From: Aquabacterium sp.
GTDB taxonomy: Bacteria > Pseudomonadota > Gammaproteobacteria > Burkholderiales > Burkholderiaceae_C
DNA length: 50,978 nt
Assembly (NCBI RefSeq): GCF_014378415.1
Contig: NZ_JACMNS010000026.1
Span: 1 to 50,978, forward strand
Direction: 5' to 3'
This document shows positions 26,224 to 35,650 of the stretch, one piece after another; positions within the stretch are counted from its first letter, which is position 1; each line of letters opens with the position of its first letter. The notes under the pieces are model-generated. The model was given only the letters and a program-made list of their open reading frames with translations. It did no database searches and was not told the origin of the DNA. The position numbers were made by a program, and so were the translations under genes.

Positions 26224-26242
26224 ACTGTTGTTTTATACAGTA
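26223..26242. promoter_or_regulatory. LexA (SOS) box
   Basis: The + strand reads TACTGTTGTTTTATACAGTA. This is CTGT-N8-ACAG with the flanking TA on both sides and matches the E. coli consensus at 16 of 20 positions. It covers the -10 element of the minus-strand promoter and touches the start codon of small protein A. The other neighbour, the coiled-coil gene at 26337, starts about 95 bases away on the + strand and could also be affected. Confidence 0.75.
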
Positions 26243-26260
26243 ATTCCAAACCTCTGTGAA
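26232..26260 (-). promoter_or_regulatory. sigma70-like promoter overlapped by the LexA box
   Basis: On the minus strand TTCACA (26260-26255) and TATAAA (26237-26232) are separated by 17 bases, five of six matches to each consensus hexamer. The LexA box covers the -10, the usual geometry for repression. Transcription would start near 26225-26223 and run through both small membrane-protein ORFs. Confidence 0.65.
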
Positions 26261-26336
26261 GACTCAGGCACAACCCTCCCCAAATTGACGGCGGCTTGCC
26301 TCTACCATGGCCTTATCCACGAGGAAAACTTCCGCC

Positions 26337-26663
26337 ATGACCACCCAAGAACGCATAGACAAGCTGGAAGAGGACATTGCGCAGTTGACCGTCCAGAACA
26401 GCGAGCTCGTTGCCCTGCTGCAAAACCTGGGCGGCCACCAGCGCATGTACCATGCGGCCATTGAATCCATCATCATTTCGCACCCCTACCCCCAGGCGCT
26501 CAGGCCGGTGCTTGAAACGCTGCTGGCAGGGGTCGATGCGGCCATCGTGGCCAGGGCTGAATCCGATGACCACCTGGAAGGTGCGCAGGCCAGCCAGGAA
26601 TGCTTGATGGCGGCGTTGGATGAGGCGGAGCGGTTGGGTGGCCTTGAAGAAGATGATGCGTAA
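26337..26663 (+). CDS. unknown small acidic protein with N-terminal coiled coil
   Basis: 108 residues from ATG 26337; an in-frame ATG at 26307 would add ten unlike residues. Residues 2-35 form a likely coiled coil (ERIDKLEEDIAQLTVQNSEL), followed by a helical region with S-H-P-Y-P-Q-A-L-R-P-V-L-E-T-L-L-A-G-V-D and an acidic C-terminus (EEDDA). I recognise no family. It lies between the LexA-controlled small-protein locus (divergent) and jetD (convergent, 21 bases apart). It could be a private accessory of either, or unrelated. Confidence 0.7.
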   Translation: MTTQERIDKLEEDIAQLTVQNSELVALLQNLGGHQRMYHAAIESIIISHPYPQALRPVLETLLAGVDAAIVARAESDDHLEGAQASQECLMAALDEAERLGGLEEDDA

Positions 26664-26684
26664 AACGGCCCCCGCACCGAGCCA

Positions 26685-27887
26685 TCATGATGCTGGGGCC
26701 ACTCTGCAAGCCTCTGCGGCCAGTGCAACCGATCCAAAGTCGATGCGCTCTTGCTCCAGCCTCACGGCCTGATCGCTCAATCGCTTCCAACGTAAATCGT
26801 CGTACAGCGCACCTTCTTCGGGGCTCAACCGAGGCAGGTCGCGAAGGGTTGCTTGAGGCTCGACTGTCCACTGCGGCTGATGCGCCAGCAGCGTCTCGCG
26901 GTCCATCAGAAACGAGGTGACATGGGGGTGGTGAGACCGCAGTTGATCCAGGATGGCAAAGCCGTGGGTATCAATGTCGCCCCAGTAGTGCAGCGTGCAG
27001 GCGGCCATCCAGTCGGCATTGGCCCATGCCTCAAAGCCATAGCCAGCGCCAAAAACAACCAGGCTGTTGGCCACAGGGGGGAAGGACAAAAAATTGATCT
27101 CGTTCTCGGTGATGAACACATGCTCGACGGCTGGCATCAAACAAGCAAATGCCACTTGCGACACCGTGTAGTCGCCGTCCCCCCCACTGATCCAATTTGA
27201 CGCCTTCGGGTCCAACCATCGAAAGCGCACGCGCAACGGCTTGTCGCGAAAGCCATGGCGCCTGGCGAACTGCGCGCCACCACTGGCTTCAAAGTTGATG
27301 GCATCAAAGGGCAGCACCAGATCCAGCAAGTCGGCCAGCACGCTGCGGTGCGTCTCAATGAACTTGCTGTGGATGCCCGGCAAATCCACCTGGCGCAGGT
27401 AAATGCCCGGTTTTGGATGCGCTTGCATCCAGGCAACAAAAGCCAGCAAGTGCGGCCACTGATCAGCCAGTGCCAGTGCCCGCAATGGCTGGCGCTGCAA
27501 CCATGTCAGCAGCGATGGTTGCTGGTGGCGCGTCATGGCCAACAAGGCATCAAAGGCTTTGACCTCGCTGGTTTTGCCGAGCCAGCGCACCGCCTCTTCC
27601 CAGGTGTCCACCCAGGCCTCGGCAGGCAGGCTGTTCTGGCCAATGATGCGGTGGCGCACGTCGCGCATCACCAGCCGGTAGCCGTGGCGTGTGCCTTGCT
27701 GAAGCTCTAGCGCCCACTCGCGGACAGCGTCGAATCGATCAGACAGCTCACCCGACGAAGGCCCACGCAAAGTCAGCCTCATCGGGAACAGCTGCTCAGG
27801 CGCGACCCGCTCGGCCAGCAAGTCGCCTTTGTCCCAGCGTTTGCGCACCTGCTCGCGCAAGGCCGATGCCGACGTCCACTCGCTCAT
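26685..27887 (-). CDS. jetD: Wadjet defence protein JetD, TOPRIM nuclease subunit
   Basis: 400 residues. The N-terminal part fits DUF3322 ([54 protein letters not shown]). The C-terminal DUF2220 part has a topoisomerase VI-like TOPRIM site: Glu in [10 protein letters not shown] and Asp-x-Asp in [14 protein letters not shown]. In Wadjet systems JetD cuts plasmid DNA after the JetABC motor has extruded loops. The ATG overlaps the jetC stop by 4 bases. Catalytic residues appear intact, and the length is the family's usual one. Confidence 0.92.
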   Translation of the reverse strand: MSEWTSASALREQVRKRWDKGDLLAERVAPEQLFPMRLTLRGPSSGELSDRFDAVREWALELQQGTRHGYRLVMRDVRHRIIGQNSLPAEAWVDTWEEAVRWLGKTSEVKAFDALLAMTRHQQPSLLTWLQRQPLRALALADQWPHLLAFVAWMQAHPKPGIYLRQVDLPGIHSKFIETHRSVLADLLDLVLPFDAINFEASGGAQFARRHGFRDKPLRVRFRWLDPKASNWISGGDGDYTVSQVAFACLMPAVEHVFITENEINFLSFPPVANSLVVFGAGYGFEAWANADWMAACTLHYWGDIDTHGFAILDQLRSHHPHVTSFLMDRETLLAHQPQWTVEPQATLRDLPRLSPEEGALYDDLRWKRLSDQAVRLEQERIDFGSVALAAEACRVAPAS

Positions 27888-30800
27888 GCCATGCCCGCAT
27901 CGCGTTGGGCGCGGTATTCGTCAATGCTGAGGTTGCGCAGGCGCGAAGCGCTGCCCTCCTCGTTGTGCACAAAGCCAACGCTGGACACAAAGGGTTCGAT
28001 GATGTGGATTTTCTGCAGGGGCGTGACGATCAGCAATTGGAGGTTGAGCTGCTGGAACAACCTCAGTCCGTATTCGGCCGATTCGTCGGAGCCACGGCCA
28101 AACGCTTCGTCGATGACCACGAAGCGGAACGAGCGCGATCGCACCGCGCCCCACTCCAGGCCAAATTGATAGGCCAGGCTGGCGGCCAGGATGGTGTATG
28201 CCAGCTTCTCTTTTTGCCCACCGGATTTGCCGCCAGAGTCGGAGTAGTGCTCGTGCTCACGGCCATCCTCGCGCCAACGTTCGCTGGCGGCAAAGCTGAA
28301 CCAATTGCGCACATCGGTCACCTTGGCGGTCCAGCGGCGGTCGGGTTCGGCCGTGCCTTCTCGCCCCCTGAAGCGCTCGATGATGCGCTTGACCTGAAGG
28401 AACTTGGCCTCTGAGTATTGCGAATCGTCTGACCCGGTAAGTGCGCCTTCGGTGCAGGCCCGCAACTCGGTCTGGAAATCACGCACGTCGGCGTCGGTCG
28501 AGGGCTGAGCCTCCAGCGCGATGAAGCGGCCCGGGTTGTAGTCAATTTGGGTCAGCGATTCGTTGATGCGCTCAATGCGCTCCTTGATGGTTTCTCGCTC
28601 GCGGTGCAGTTGAGATTGGAAGTTGGCCACTTCCCGGATGGTGTTTTCATTCAGCAGCTCTTTGAAGCGCGCGACGAAACGAGGCAGGTCATCGGCATTC
28701 AGCTTGTCCAGCATCGTGCGGTATTCGTGGCCCGCAGCCACGCTGGCATCCACCTCCTGCGTATCGAGCTTGAAGGCCTCGTTGTATTCCGCCATGGCGC
28801 GCACGATCCGCTCGCCCAGGCGCGCAAGCTTTTTGTCTTCGGCGTCAATCTGATCCTGAAGCCAACGGCGCATGTCTTGCTCGCGGGGATCGCACGACTC
28901 GACGCTGAGCTGATGCTCGCCAAGAGCTTGCCCGCGCAGGCCGTCAATGTGGTCAAAATGGCCGCCGTGCGCGGCATGCAGTGGGCTGCTCAAAATCTGC
29001 TGCACCTGCGTGCGCAAGGCTTCTGCCAGCTCTTGCTTGAGCAGCGTGCGGGCTTGGTCGGCCTCACGCAGCTTGAGTTTGTCAGCGGTGGCGGCCAAGA
29101 TGGGCTCCAAGGCGGCCAGTTGGGCGGTGAGCGCCTGCAGCAGGTTCGATGAGCTCTCCAACCTGCTCTTTTCAGCCAGCAAGGTGGCGACCTCGACCGC
29201 GCAGCCCTTCCAGTCAAGCTCCGCAAAGTCTCGGTACTCTTCCAGTTTGTTCAAGGCTTGCAAGCGCTCGCGGGCCGTGTGCTGCGCTGTCTGCAGTATG
29301 CCGATGCGTTGCCCGATCTCCGCCAAACTCGCTTGCAGCACCCGAGACTTCGATTCGAGTGTCGCGATTTTGGCCTGGTTGCTCCAACCCAAAACGTAGC
29401 GGCTGCGATCATCAATGCGGTGGCGATCATCTTTTTCATGCCGCTCGCCTGCGGCCTTGATCTGCCCTGTGCGCGTGATGGCGCGGGTTTCACGGCGAAA
29501 CTGCTCCTGGCCAGTGCAGCAAGCCACGTCAAACCGGTGCGCCAACTCTCGCTCCAGCCAGCCGTAAAAGGGTGACTCAGGCTTGACGACCAGCTTGCGC
29601 GCCAACGAATCAGGGTGGAGCGCGGGCAGGTCGTTGCGGGTGTCTTTGCGGCTGGGGCGCACACGGAAGTAAACCAGGCGGCCTTTGAGGTGCGTGCGGT
29701 CCACCCATTCGCTGACCTGCTCGTAATGCGCGTCAGGCACCAACAGGCTCAAGGCAAAGCCCCGCATCAAGCGCTCGGTGGCGCCTTCCCAATCACGCTC
29801 TTCATCGCGGACCTGGATCAACTCGCCCGCAAAAGGCATGTCCGCCTCGCGCAAATGCAGGGCCTCGCACAGCGCAGCGCGCATCGCCACTTGCTGCGTG
29901 TCGATGTTGCTGCGGCGCGCTTTCAGGCTGGTGATTTCGCTGCTCAGCTCCTGGTCTTCCTTGCGGCCTTGGGCGAAGCTCACGCCGAGCTCGTTCATCT
30001 CGTTCTGCACCTCGGCTTCGCGTTCAGCCGCCGACTCGCGCAAGGGCACGCACAACTGGCGTTGCGACAAGAAATCTTCAGCGCTGTGCATGGCCAGCAG
30101 GCCGAGCGCTTGGCGCAGATCGTCGTAGCGGCGCGCCTTCTCGGCGCGGCGCTGTTGGTCTTGCTCTTTCTGCGCGATCTCCAGTGCCAGCCGCTCGATG
30201 CGATCGCCCCCGTTGTCGGCCACGGCCCGTTGCAACTCGCGCATCTGCGTTTGCTGCTCACGCTGTTGAATGCTCAAACGCTCGATGTGGCTGGCGTGGC
30301 GCTCCAATTCTTCCGACAGATGTGCCAGCCGTGTCGTCAGAAGATTAGCTTTGAGCTGGGCGAAGTAGCCCTGCAAGGCATCTCGGGCACCACGCAGTTG
30401 CTCGACCTGTGCCGCGAGTTCTTCACGGCGCTCGCAGTCGGCCACCAATGGCTTCAACAGCCTCACCTGCGCCTCGGCCTTCAGCACCGCTTCATGCGCC
30501 CGGTTCAGGTCATCAAAGTGGGCGATCAGGTCTTTCAAGCGCGGCGCCACATCGAAGGGCTCCAGCATGTGGCTGCGCACGAAGTCGGTCAGGTTGCCGA
30601 CCGATTTGAGCGACACCGTTTGATGGAACAACTCCAGCGCCTGATCATTCTTGATGCCAAAGTGCCGGCGGAACAAGGCACCGTAGGGTGGAAAGGTGTC
30701 CTCAGGTGTCACGCCACTGGCCCGCAGGCGCTTGCGCAACTGGGCGATGTCAGAGCCAAAATCGGCAAAGTCTTTGGCAATGCTCATCAACCGATCGGCC

Positions 30801-31258
30801 ACCACATACATGCGTTGCGGCTGCCCATGCGGATCCTTGAGCCAAAACACCTGGGCCAGTGTCACCGTCTGCTCATAAGCGGCGTTGTGAAACACCCCCA
30901 GGATGACCGAGTAGCTGTTGGGCCCTCGCAGCGCCACCGGGCGGCCTGAGCCCCCTTGTTCACTGCGCTCGGCCTTGTAGTGGCCCAACACGTAGCTGCG
31001 CAGCGAGCGCTCGCGCGCATCAGCGCCAGCGGCTTTGTTGTAAGCCACGCGGTGAGACGGCACCAGCAAGGTGGTCACGGCATCGACCAAGGTTGATTTG
31101 CCGGAGCCGATGTCGCCCGTGAGCAAGGCGTTGCGGCCTTCCGGGCGCATGGACCAGACGCGGCCGTCAAAGGTGCCCCAGTTGAAGACTTCCAGCCGCA
31201 TCAGCCTGAAGCCGGCGAGCGTTTCGCCCTCGGCCAGCGCCATGGTCTCATCCTTCAT
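27884..31258 (-). CDS. jetC: Wadjet defence protein JetC, SMC-like ATPase (MksB homologue)
   Basis: 1124 residues from ATG 31258, preceded by AAGGGG; the ATG at 31243, after AAGGA, is an alternative. Walker A is G-D-I-G-S-G-K-S-T at about residue 50. Long coiled coils fill the middle ([49 protein letters not shown]). The C-terminal head has the ABC signature [10 protein letters not shown] and Walker [14 protein letters not shown]. This is the SMC-like motor of the JetABC condensin complex, which extrudes DNA and recognises small circles. It overlaps jetB by 11 bases and jetD by 4, so subunits are co-translated. Confidence 0.93.
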   Translation of the reverse strand: MKDETMALAEGETLAGFRLMRLEVFNWGTFDGRVWSMRPEGRNALLTGDIGSGKSTLVDAVTTLLVPSHRVAYNKAAGADARERSLRSYVLGHYKAERSEQGGSGRPVALRGPNSYSVILGVFHNAAYEQTVTLAQVFWLKDPHGQPQRMYVVADRLMSIAKDFADFGSDIAQLRKRLRASGVTPEDTFPPYGALFRRHFGIKNDQALELFHQTVSLKSVGNLTDFVRSHMLEPFDVAPRLKDLIAHFDDLNRAHEAVLKAEAQVRLLKPLVADCERREELAAQVEQLRGARDALQGYFAQLKANLLTTRLAHLSEELERHASHIERLSIQQREQQTQMRELQRAVADNGGDRIERLALEIAQKEQDQQRRAEKARRYDDLRQALGLLAMHSAEDFLSQRQLCVPLRESAAEREAEVQNEMNELGVSFAQGRKEDQELSSEITSLKARRSNIDTQQVAMRAALCEALHLREADMPFAGELIQVRDEERDWEGATERLMRGFALSLLVPDAHYEQVSEWVDRTHLKGRLVYFRVRPSRKDTRNDLPALHPDSLARKLVVKPESPFYGWLERELAHRFDVACCTGQEQFRRETRAITRTGQIKAAGERHEKDDRHRIDDRSRYVLGWSNQAKIATLESKSRVLQASLAEIGQRIGILQTAQHTARERLQALNKLEEYRDFAELDWKGCAVEVATLLAEKSRLESSSNLLQALTAQLAALEPILAATADKLKLREADQARTLLKQELAEALRTQVQQILSSPLHAAHGGHFDHIDGLRGQALGEHQLSVESCDPREQDMRRWLQDQIDAEDKKLARLGERIVRAMAEYNEAFKLDTQEVDASVAAGHEYRTMLDKLNADDLPRFVARFKELLNENTIREVANFQSQLHRERETIKERIERINESLTQIDYNPGRFIALEAQPSTDADVRDFQTELRACTEGALTGSDDSQYSEAKFLQVKRIIERFRGREGTAEPDRRWTAKVTDVRNWFSFAASERWREDGREHEHYSDSGGKSGGQKEKLAYTILAASLAYQFGLEWGAVRSRSFRFVVIDEAFGRGSDESAEYGLRLFQQLNLQLLIVTPLQKIHIIEPFVSSVGFVHNEEGSASRLRNLSIDEYRAQRDAGMA

Positions 31259-31871
31259 CAGCGGCCCCTTGCTCACGCTCGATTTGCGCCCGATAGGCCG
31301 CCAGGCGGGCATCGAACTCGGCCAACCATTGCGCATCCACAAAGGCCTTGAGGATGCGTTGAACCTCGAACATGTGCTCTTGACCGCGCAGGCGGCGCAC
31401 GAAGCCGAGATCGACCACGCGATTGAGTTGGGCATCGATCTGATCAATGAGCCGGGTTTGATTGCTGCCCTCGGGCACGAAGACGCGCAACATGTCTACC
31501 ATCTGCTCGCGAGACATGATCAGCCGCGTGTCGCCACCGCCCGCGTCAAACTCGGCCAATTTCTTGCGCAACAGGGCCAGCAGCAAGCTGACCTGGAACG
31601 TCAATGGCCGCCGCGCCACCAAGCGTGGCAACTTGGGGGCCGCCGGGTCGTCAGATTCGGCACGTGAGCGAAGAAACGCGTAGCCTTCGGCCTCGTCGAG
31701 CGTCAGCTCCAAACCGAGCACGGCCACGTGGTCCCGCACACGGCCTTGAAGCTCAAGCAATGCGTGCCAATGCCCGGCATCGTCGGCTCGGTAGGTCACG
31801 CCCTTGAGCAAGGGCACCAGCACTGCTGACAAGTCGAAAGTGAGGGTGATGTCGTCTTCAGCCATGGTCAT
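31248..31871 (-). CDS. jetB: Wadjet defence protein JetB, KITE subunit (MksE homologue)
   Basis: 207 residues, DUF4194 family. Key stretches: [47 protein letters not shown], and the winged-helix part [17 protein letters not shown] proteins bridge the SMC head (JetC) and the kleisin (JetA). The ATG overlaps the jetA stop (ATGA). Confidence 0.9.
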   Translation of the reverse strand: MTMAEDDITLTFDLSAVLVPLLKGVTYRADDAGHWHALLELQGRVRDHVAVLGLELTLDEAEGYAFLRSRAESDDPAAPKLPRLVARRPLTFQVSLLLALLRKKLAEFDAGGGDTRLIMSREQMVDMLRVFVPEGSNQTRLIDQIDAQLNRVVDLGFVRRLRGQEHMFEVQRILKAFVDAQWLAEFDARLAAYRAQIEREQGAADEG

Positions 31872-33322
31872 CGGGAAAAAATCACTCTTGGTAGTTGCGC
31901 CGTCTTGCGCTGGCCGCCGGGTGCCACCCAGTCCACGCTGTCTTGCACCGTGTCGTCGATCACGGTGCCGCCCTGCTCGGCCGCCAAGCTGAGGTAGGCC
32001 ACCAGCTCGGCCAAACCGTGCTCCAGTGGCCGGGTGTGCAGCAGTTCGGACAAGGTGATCTGGGTGCGCTGCTGCAGGCTCTGGCGCACATGCTGAGACA
32101 GCGCCGCCTTGTCGATGACGAACTGCGAAAACAAAGCGCCAGCGTCCACATCTTCGTCACCGGCAGCCATCGCCACGATGTCCAGCTTCAGCTTGCGCAG
32201 CGGGGTGTGCAAGGGGCGCTCCATGGGCAACTCGATGCTGGTTGCCGTGTCAGCCATGGTCATGAAATCGCCCGTTGGCGGCTGCGCACGCACGGCCAGC
32301 GCACCCGCCTCGATGCCGCGCAAAATGTCCATGATGCGGCGGTTCTCCAGGTAGGCCTGGTCATCCAGAAAGCGCCGCAACTGCTGGGACAGCAAGGCCA
32401 CGGTGCGCTGCGCGTGCTCACCCGCTTCCAACCAGTCGTAGTGCACCCGCTTGAACCTGGGATCAGGTGCCATCTCCGCGACAGACTCCAGCTGAAACAC
32501 GCGCTCCAGCAAATCGGTCAACTCCTCTTGCCTTGACCGCGACATCAAAAAATCCCAGAAGGCGCGGAAGCTGCGGCCCTGGTCAGAGTCGGCGATCAGG
32601 TCACGCTCGCCCAAGATGTCTTGCAACAAAGCCCCTTTGCTGCCATCCCACAGCGTGATGCGCTCGCGCACCCGGCGATCCAGCGTGCGGAAGTTTTGCT
32701 CCACCTCGCGAAAGTCAGCCAGCAGTTCGCGGGCCAGGTTGGCAAATTGAGTGAAGCGCTCTTTCACGGCGGTATCGCCCAGCAGCGGCATGTCGCCAGC
32801 CTGCACGCGCTCAATCTCCGCATCAATCTCGGCGCGCTTGCGCAGCAACTCTCGCACGCGGGCTTGGGGATCGGTCTCGCTGCCATCACTCATCTGGCGC
32901 AGCAACTCAAACAAGGTGAGCAGCCGCGATTCGGTGCCCACGAATTGGCGCTCGCTCAAGGTCACCAACCAGGCCAGCGCTTTCTCGGTGGCCGGGGTGA
33001 TGTCAAAGTGCGGCTCATCAGAGCCCGGCGGGTAAAACTTGCGAAGCCAGGCTTTGTCGTTGGCCGCCCAATCGTTCAGGTACTCCAACGCCGCCCGGGG
33101 ATAGACGTTGGCGCCTCGCTGTTCGCGCAGTGTGTAAAGGGTGTCATCCAGCGCCTCGACCAAATCAGCCTGCGCGACCACACGCTGGTTGGGCACCACA
33201 AAGACGCGGTGCAGAAAGCTGGCCACCAATGCCGAAGACTCGGCCGCGAGCAAACGCCAGGCGGGATGCTGGCGGCGCAGGGATTCAAGCGTGTCGATGT
33301 CGAGTTGCATGGTGGCGGACAT
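31868..33322 (-). CDS. jetA: Wadjet defence protein JetA, kleisin subunit (MksF homologue)
   Basis: 484 residues from ATG 33322 (ATG 33310 is also possible; no clear ribosome site for either). DUF3375 family: LESLRRQHPAWRLLAAESSA at the start, FLHRVFVVPNQRVVAQADLV, FDITPATEKALAWL, and R-S-F-R-A-F-W-D-F-L-M-S in the centre. It acts as the kleisin linking JetB and JetC in the loop-extruding complex. First gene of jetABCD. The 148 bases upstream (33323-33470) should hold the operon promoter, but no clear -35/-10 pair is seen. The set A-B-C-D with DUF3375 and DUF4194 is type I Wadjet. Confidence 0.92.
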   Translation of the reverse strand: MSATMQLDIDTLESLRRQHPAWRLLAAESSALVASFLHRVFVVPNQRVVAQADLVEALDDTLYTLREQRGANVYPRAALEYLNDWAANDKAWLRKFYPPGSDEPHFDITPATEKALAWLVTLSERQFVGTESRLLTLFELLRQMSDGSETDPQARVRELLRKRAEIDAEIERVQAGDMPLLGDTAVKERFTQFANLARELLADFREVEQNFRTLDRRVRERITLWDGSKGALLQDILGERDLIADSDQGRSFRAFWDFLMSRSRQEELTDLLERVFQLESVAEMAPDPRFKRVHYDWLEAGEHAQRTVALLSQQLRRFLDDQAYLENRRIMDILRGIEAGALAVRAQPPTGDFMTMADTATSIELPMERPLHTPLRKLKLDIVAMAAGDEDVDAGALFSQFVIDKAALSQHVRQSLQQRTQITLSELLHTRPLEHGLAELVAYLSLAAEQGGTVIDDTVQDSVDWVAPGGQRKTAQLPRVIFSR

Positions 33323-33470
33323 CTTATTCGCAGATGGCAAGCGGGGCGGCAGCCCACTCACTGGTGGTCAGCGCCCGGCCATCCCACCTTGAATCTGTGT
33401 TTGGCGCATCGGCGCCCACCTGCGAACTTGAGTGCACAAAGCCACCAGATATTTTGGCCCCGTGCACCCA

Positions 33471-34514
33471 TCATCTCAGCAAGGTCTCCGCCAAACGGTC
33501 GATCCCATCTTGGCCCAAAGACGGGCTGCCCAGTTCCGCCCGGCCACCCCACTGGTGGAAATGCGCAGCCTGAGAGCGCGCATACAAGGGGTCATAGTGC
33601 AGATGGGTCAGCTCTGAAAACAGTGGGGACAATTCGCTTTGTCGAGCCCAGTCTTGCCAACGGTTCACAGCCTCATGGCCATGCAGCGTTCGAAAAGCCT
33701 CCAGGCGCTGAGACAACGCTGCCCCGTCGTGCCCCAAATACGCGTAGTCACGCAACAGGAAATCCAGTCTGGCCTCAAAAGGCGCCACGATCTCAAAACA
33801 AGGGCTGGCTCGCATTCGTTCAATCAAGGCGGTTGGCAAAGACAAACGCCCAATCTTGCGACTCTCTGCTTCAACAAACACCCGCTTGGACAGATCGAAC
33901 CCTTCCAGCACCGCGGCCATGCGGGTTTCAAATGCCTTTTGGGAAGGCTGGGCCTGTCCAGGCAAGGCCCCCAACAAAGACCCCTTGTGACATGCCAGCT
34001 CTTCCAGATCCAGCACCTGGGCACCACGACTGGCCAGGGCATGCAACACCCTTGTCTTGGCACTGCCCGTGGCACCGCAGATCACTTGCAATTGCAGTTG
34101 AGGGCACTGCTGATCGAGCATGGCAATCACATGGTGCCGCCAACGTTTGTAGCCGCCGGCCAGTTGCTGGGCATCCCAGCCCACCAACCGCAGCCAAGCA
34201 ACCATGGAGCCGCTGCGCAGCCCGCCTCGCCAGCAATAAACCAGCGGCTTCCAGTGGTGGGGCTTGTCAGCGAACTGCTCGCGCAGGTGGCGCGCCAAAT
34301 TTGCCGCCACCATGGCGCCGCCGACCCGCCGGGCTTCGAACGCGCCTTGTTGTTTGTAGATGGTGCCCACGATGCGCCGCTCTTCGTCGTCCAGCACGGG
34401 GCAGTTAATGGCCCCGGGAATCTGATCCAGCGCGAACTCTGCGGGCGAACGCGCATCGATGACACAGTCGAACAGGTGCCGCTCGGTCACCTGGACCGGT
34501 CCGCGCGCGCTCAT
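33471..34514 (-). CDS. mnmH: tRNA 2-selenouridine synthase
   Basis: 347 residues (also called selU or ybbB). An N-terminal rhodanese domain has the active cysteine in V-Y-C-W-R-G-G-L-R-S-G-S-M (about residue 92) and begins I-D-A-R-S-P-A-E-F. The C-terminal P-loop domain has I-C-G-A-T-G-S-A-K-T at about residue 145. It replaces sulfur by selenium in 2-thiouridine at the wobble base of certain tRNAs, using selenophosphate from SelD. It starts 45 bases from the divergent selD gene, so the two share a control region. Confidence 0.93.
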   Translation of the reverse strand: MSARGPVQVTERHLFDCVIDARSPAEFALDQIPGAINCPVLDDEERRIVGTIYKQQGAFEARRVGGAMVAANLARHLREQFADKPHHWKPLVYCWRGGLRSGSMVAWLRLVGWDAQQLAGGYKRWRHHVIAMLDQQCPQLQLQVICGATGSAKTRVLHALASRGAQVLDLEELACHKGSLLGALPGQAQPSQKAFETRMAAVLEGFDLSKRVFVEAESRKIGRLSLPTALIERMRASPCFEIVAPFEARLDFLLRDYAYLGHDGAALSQRLEAFRTLHGHEAVNRWQDWARQSELSPLFSELTHLHYDPLYARSQAAHFHQWGGRAELGSPSLGQDGIDRLAETLLR

Positions 34515-34559
34515 CGGTTAACCTCGGCTGGCCTGATCGCCCTGAACTTTTGTTGACCC

Positions 34560-35612
34560 ATGACTTCCATTGCCCTTACTCAGTTTTCGCACGGCGGCGG
34601 CTGCGGCTGCAAAATCGCCCCGGGCCTCTTGGCCGAGATTTTGTCACGCGCCCCTCAAGGCATCGTGCCACCCGAGTTGATGGTGGGGCTGGAGACCAGC
34701 GACGACGCTGCGGTCTACCGCCTCAATGACAGCCAGGCCCTGGTGGCCACCACCGATTTCTTCACGCCCATCGTGGACGACCCACGTGACTTCGGGCGCA
34801 TCGCCGCCACCAATGCGCTGTCCGACATTTACGCCATGGGCGCCACGCCCATCATGGCTTTGGCCTTGGTGGGCATGCCGATCGCCAAGTTGTCGCCCGA
34901 CGTGATCGCCCAGGTCCTGGCAGGCGGCGCCGAGGTTTGCCGCGATGCGGGCATCCCGATCGCGGGGGGCCATTCGATTGACTTGCTGGAACCCATCTAT
35001 GGCTTGGTGGCGCTCGGCATCGTCCACCCCGACCGGGTACGCCGCAATGCGGGCGGACAGGTCGGCGATGTGCTGGTGCTGGGCAAACCGCTGGGCGTGG
35101 GCATCCTCTCGGCGGCCCTGAAGAAAGGGCTGCTCAGCGAATCAGGTTATGCGCAGATGCTGCGGCACACCACCCAGCTCAACCGCGTCGGCATCACCTT
35201 GGGCGGCTTGCATGGCGTGCACGCCATGACCGACGTGACGGGCTTCGGCCTGGCAGGCCACCTGCTGGAGGTCTGCCGAGGCTCAAAGCTGAGCGCACGC
35301 GTGGCCCTGGCCCAGGTGCCCTTGATCGACGAGGCGGTGGCCTTCGCCCGCAACGGCATCATCACCGGCGCCTCGGGCCGCAACTGGGAAGCCCATGGCA
35401 ACCTCGTGGATTGGCCAGCCGATGCGCCCACATGGATGCAAGCCTTGGTCTCCGATCCTCAAACCAGCGGCGGATTGCTGGTCAGCTGCGCGCCGGCCGC
35501 CGTGCCGGACGTGCTGGCGGCTTTCCGCGATGAAGGCTTCGCCCTGGCGGCCATCGTGGGTGAGCTGACCATGGCGGATCCAATCGCAGGGTCCCGCATC
35601 GTTTTTGAATAG
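34560..35612 (+). CDS. selD: selenide, water dikinase (selenophosphate synthase)
   Basis: 350 residues. The N-terminal active loop is H-G-G-G-C-G-C-K-I, so this is the cysteine form, not a selenoprotein; Lys and Cys are both present. It continues G-L-E-T-S-D-D-A-A-V-Y-R and T-T-D-F-F-T-P-I-V-D-D-P of the AIRS-type ATP fold. It makes selenophosphate from selenide and ATP. Next to mnmH it points to tRNA selenouridine as the use; no selA, selB or Sec tRNA is in the window. A likely selenium transporter operon follows 38 bases downstream. Confidence 0.94.
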   Translation: MTSIALTQFSHGGGCGCKIAPGLLAEILSRAPQGIVPPELMVGLETSDDAAVYRLNDSQALVATTDFFTPIVDDPRDFGRIAATNALSDIYAMGATPIMALALVGMPIAKLSPDVIAQVLAGGAEVCRDAGIPIAGGHSIDLLEPIYGLVALGIVHPDRVRRNAGGQVGDVLVLGKPLGVGILSAALKKGLLSESGYAQMLRHTTQLNRVGITLGGLHGVHAMTDVTGFGLAGHLLEVCRGSKLSARVALAQVPLIDEAVAFARNGIITGASGRNWEAHGNLVDWPADAPTWMQALVSDPQTSGGLLVSCAPAAVPDVLAAFRDEGFALAAIVGELTMADPIAGSRIVFE

Positions 35613-35650
35613 GAACTGGCCGCCACTCGAATTCACAAGAAGAAGCGCCC

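Noticed and set aside
29615-30949. A 444-codon + strand frame opposite jetC
   Set aside because: Antisense shadow of the JetC coiled-coil region, no family resemblance.
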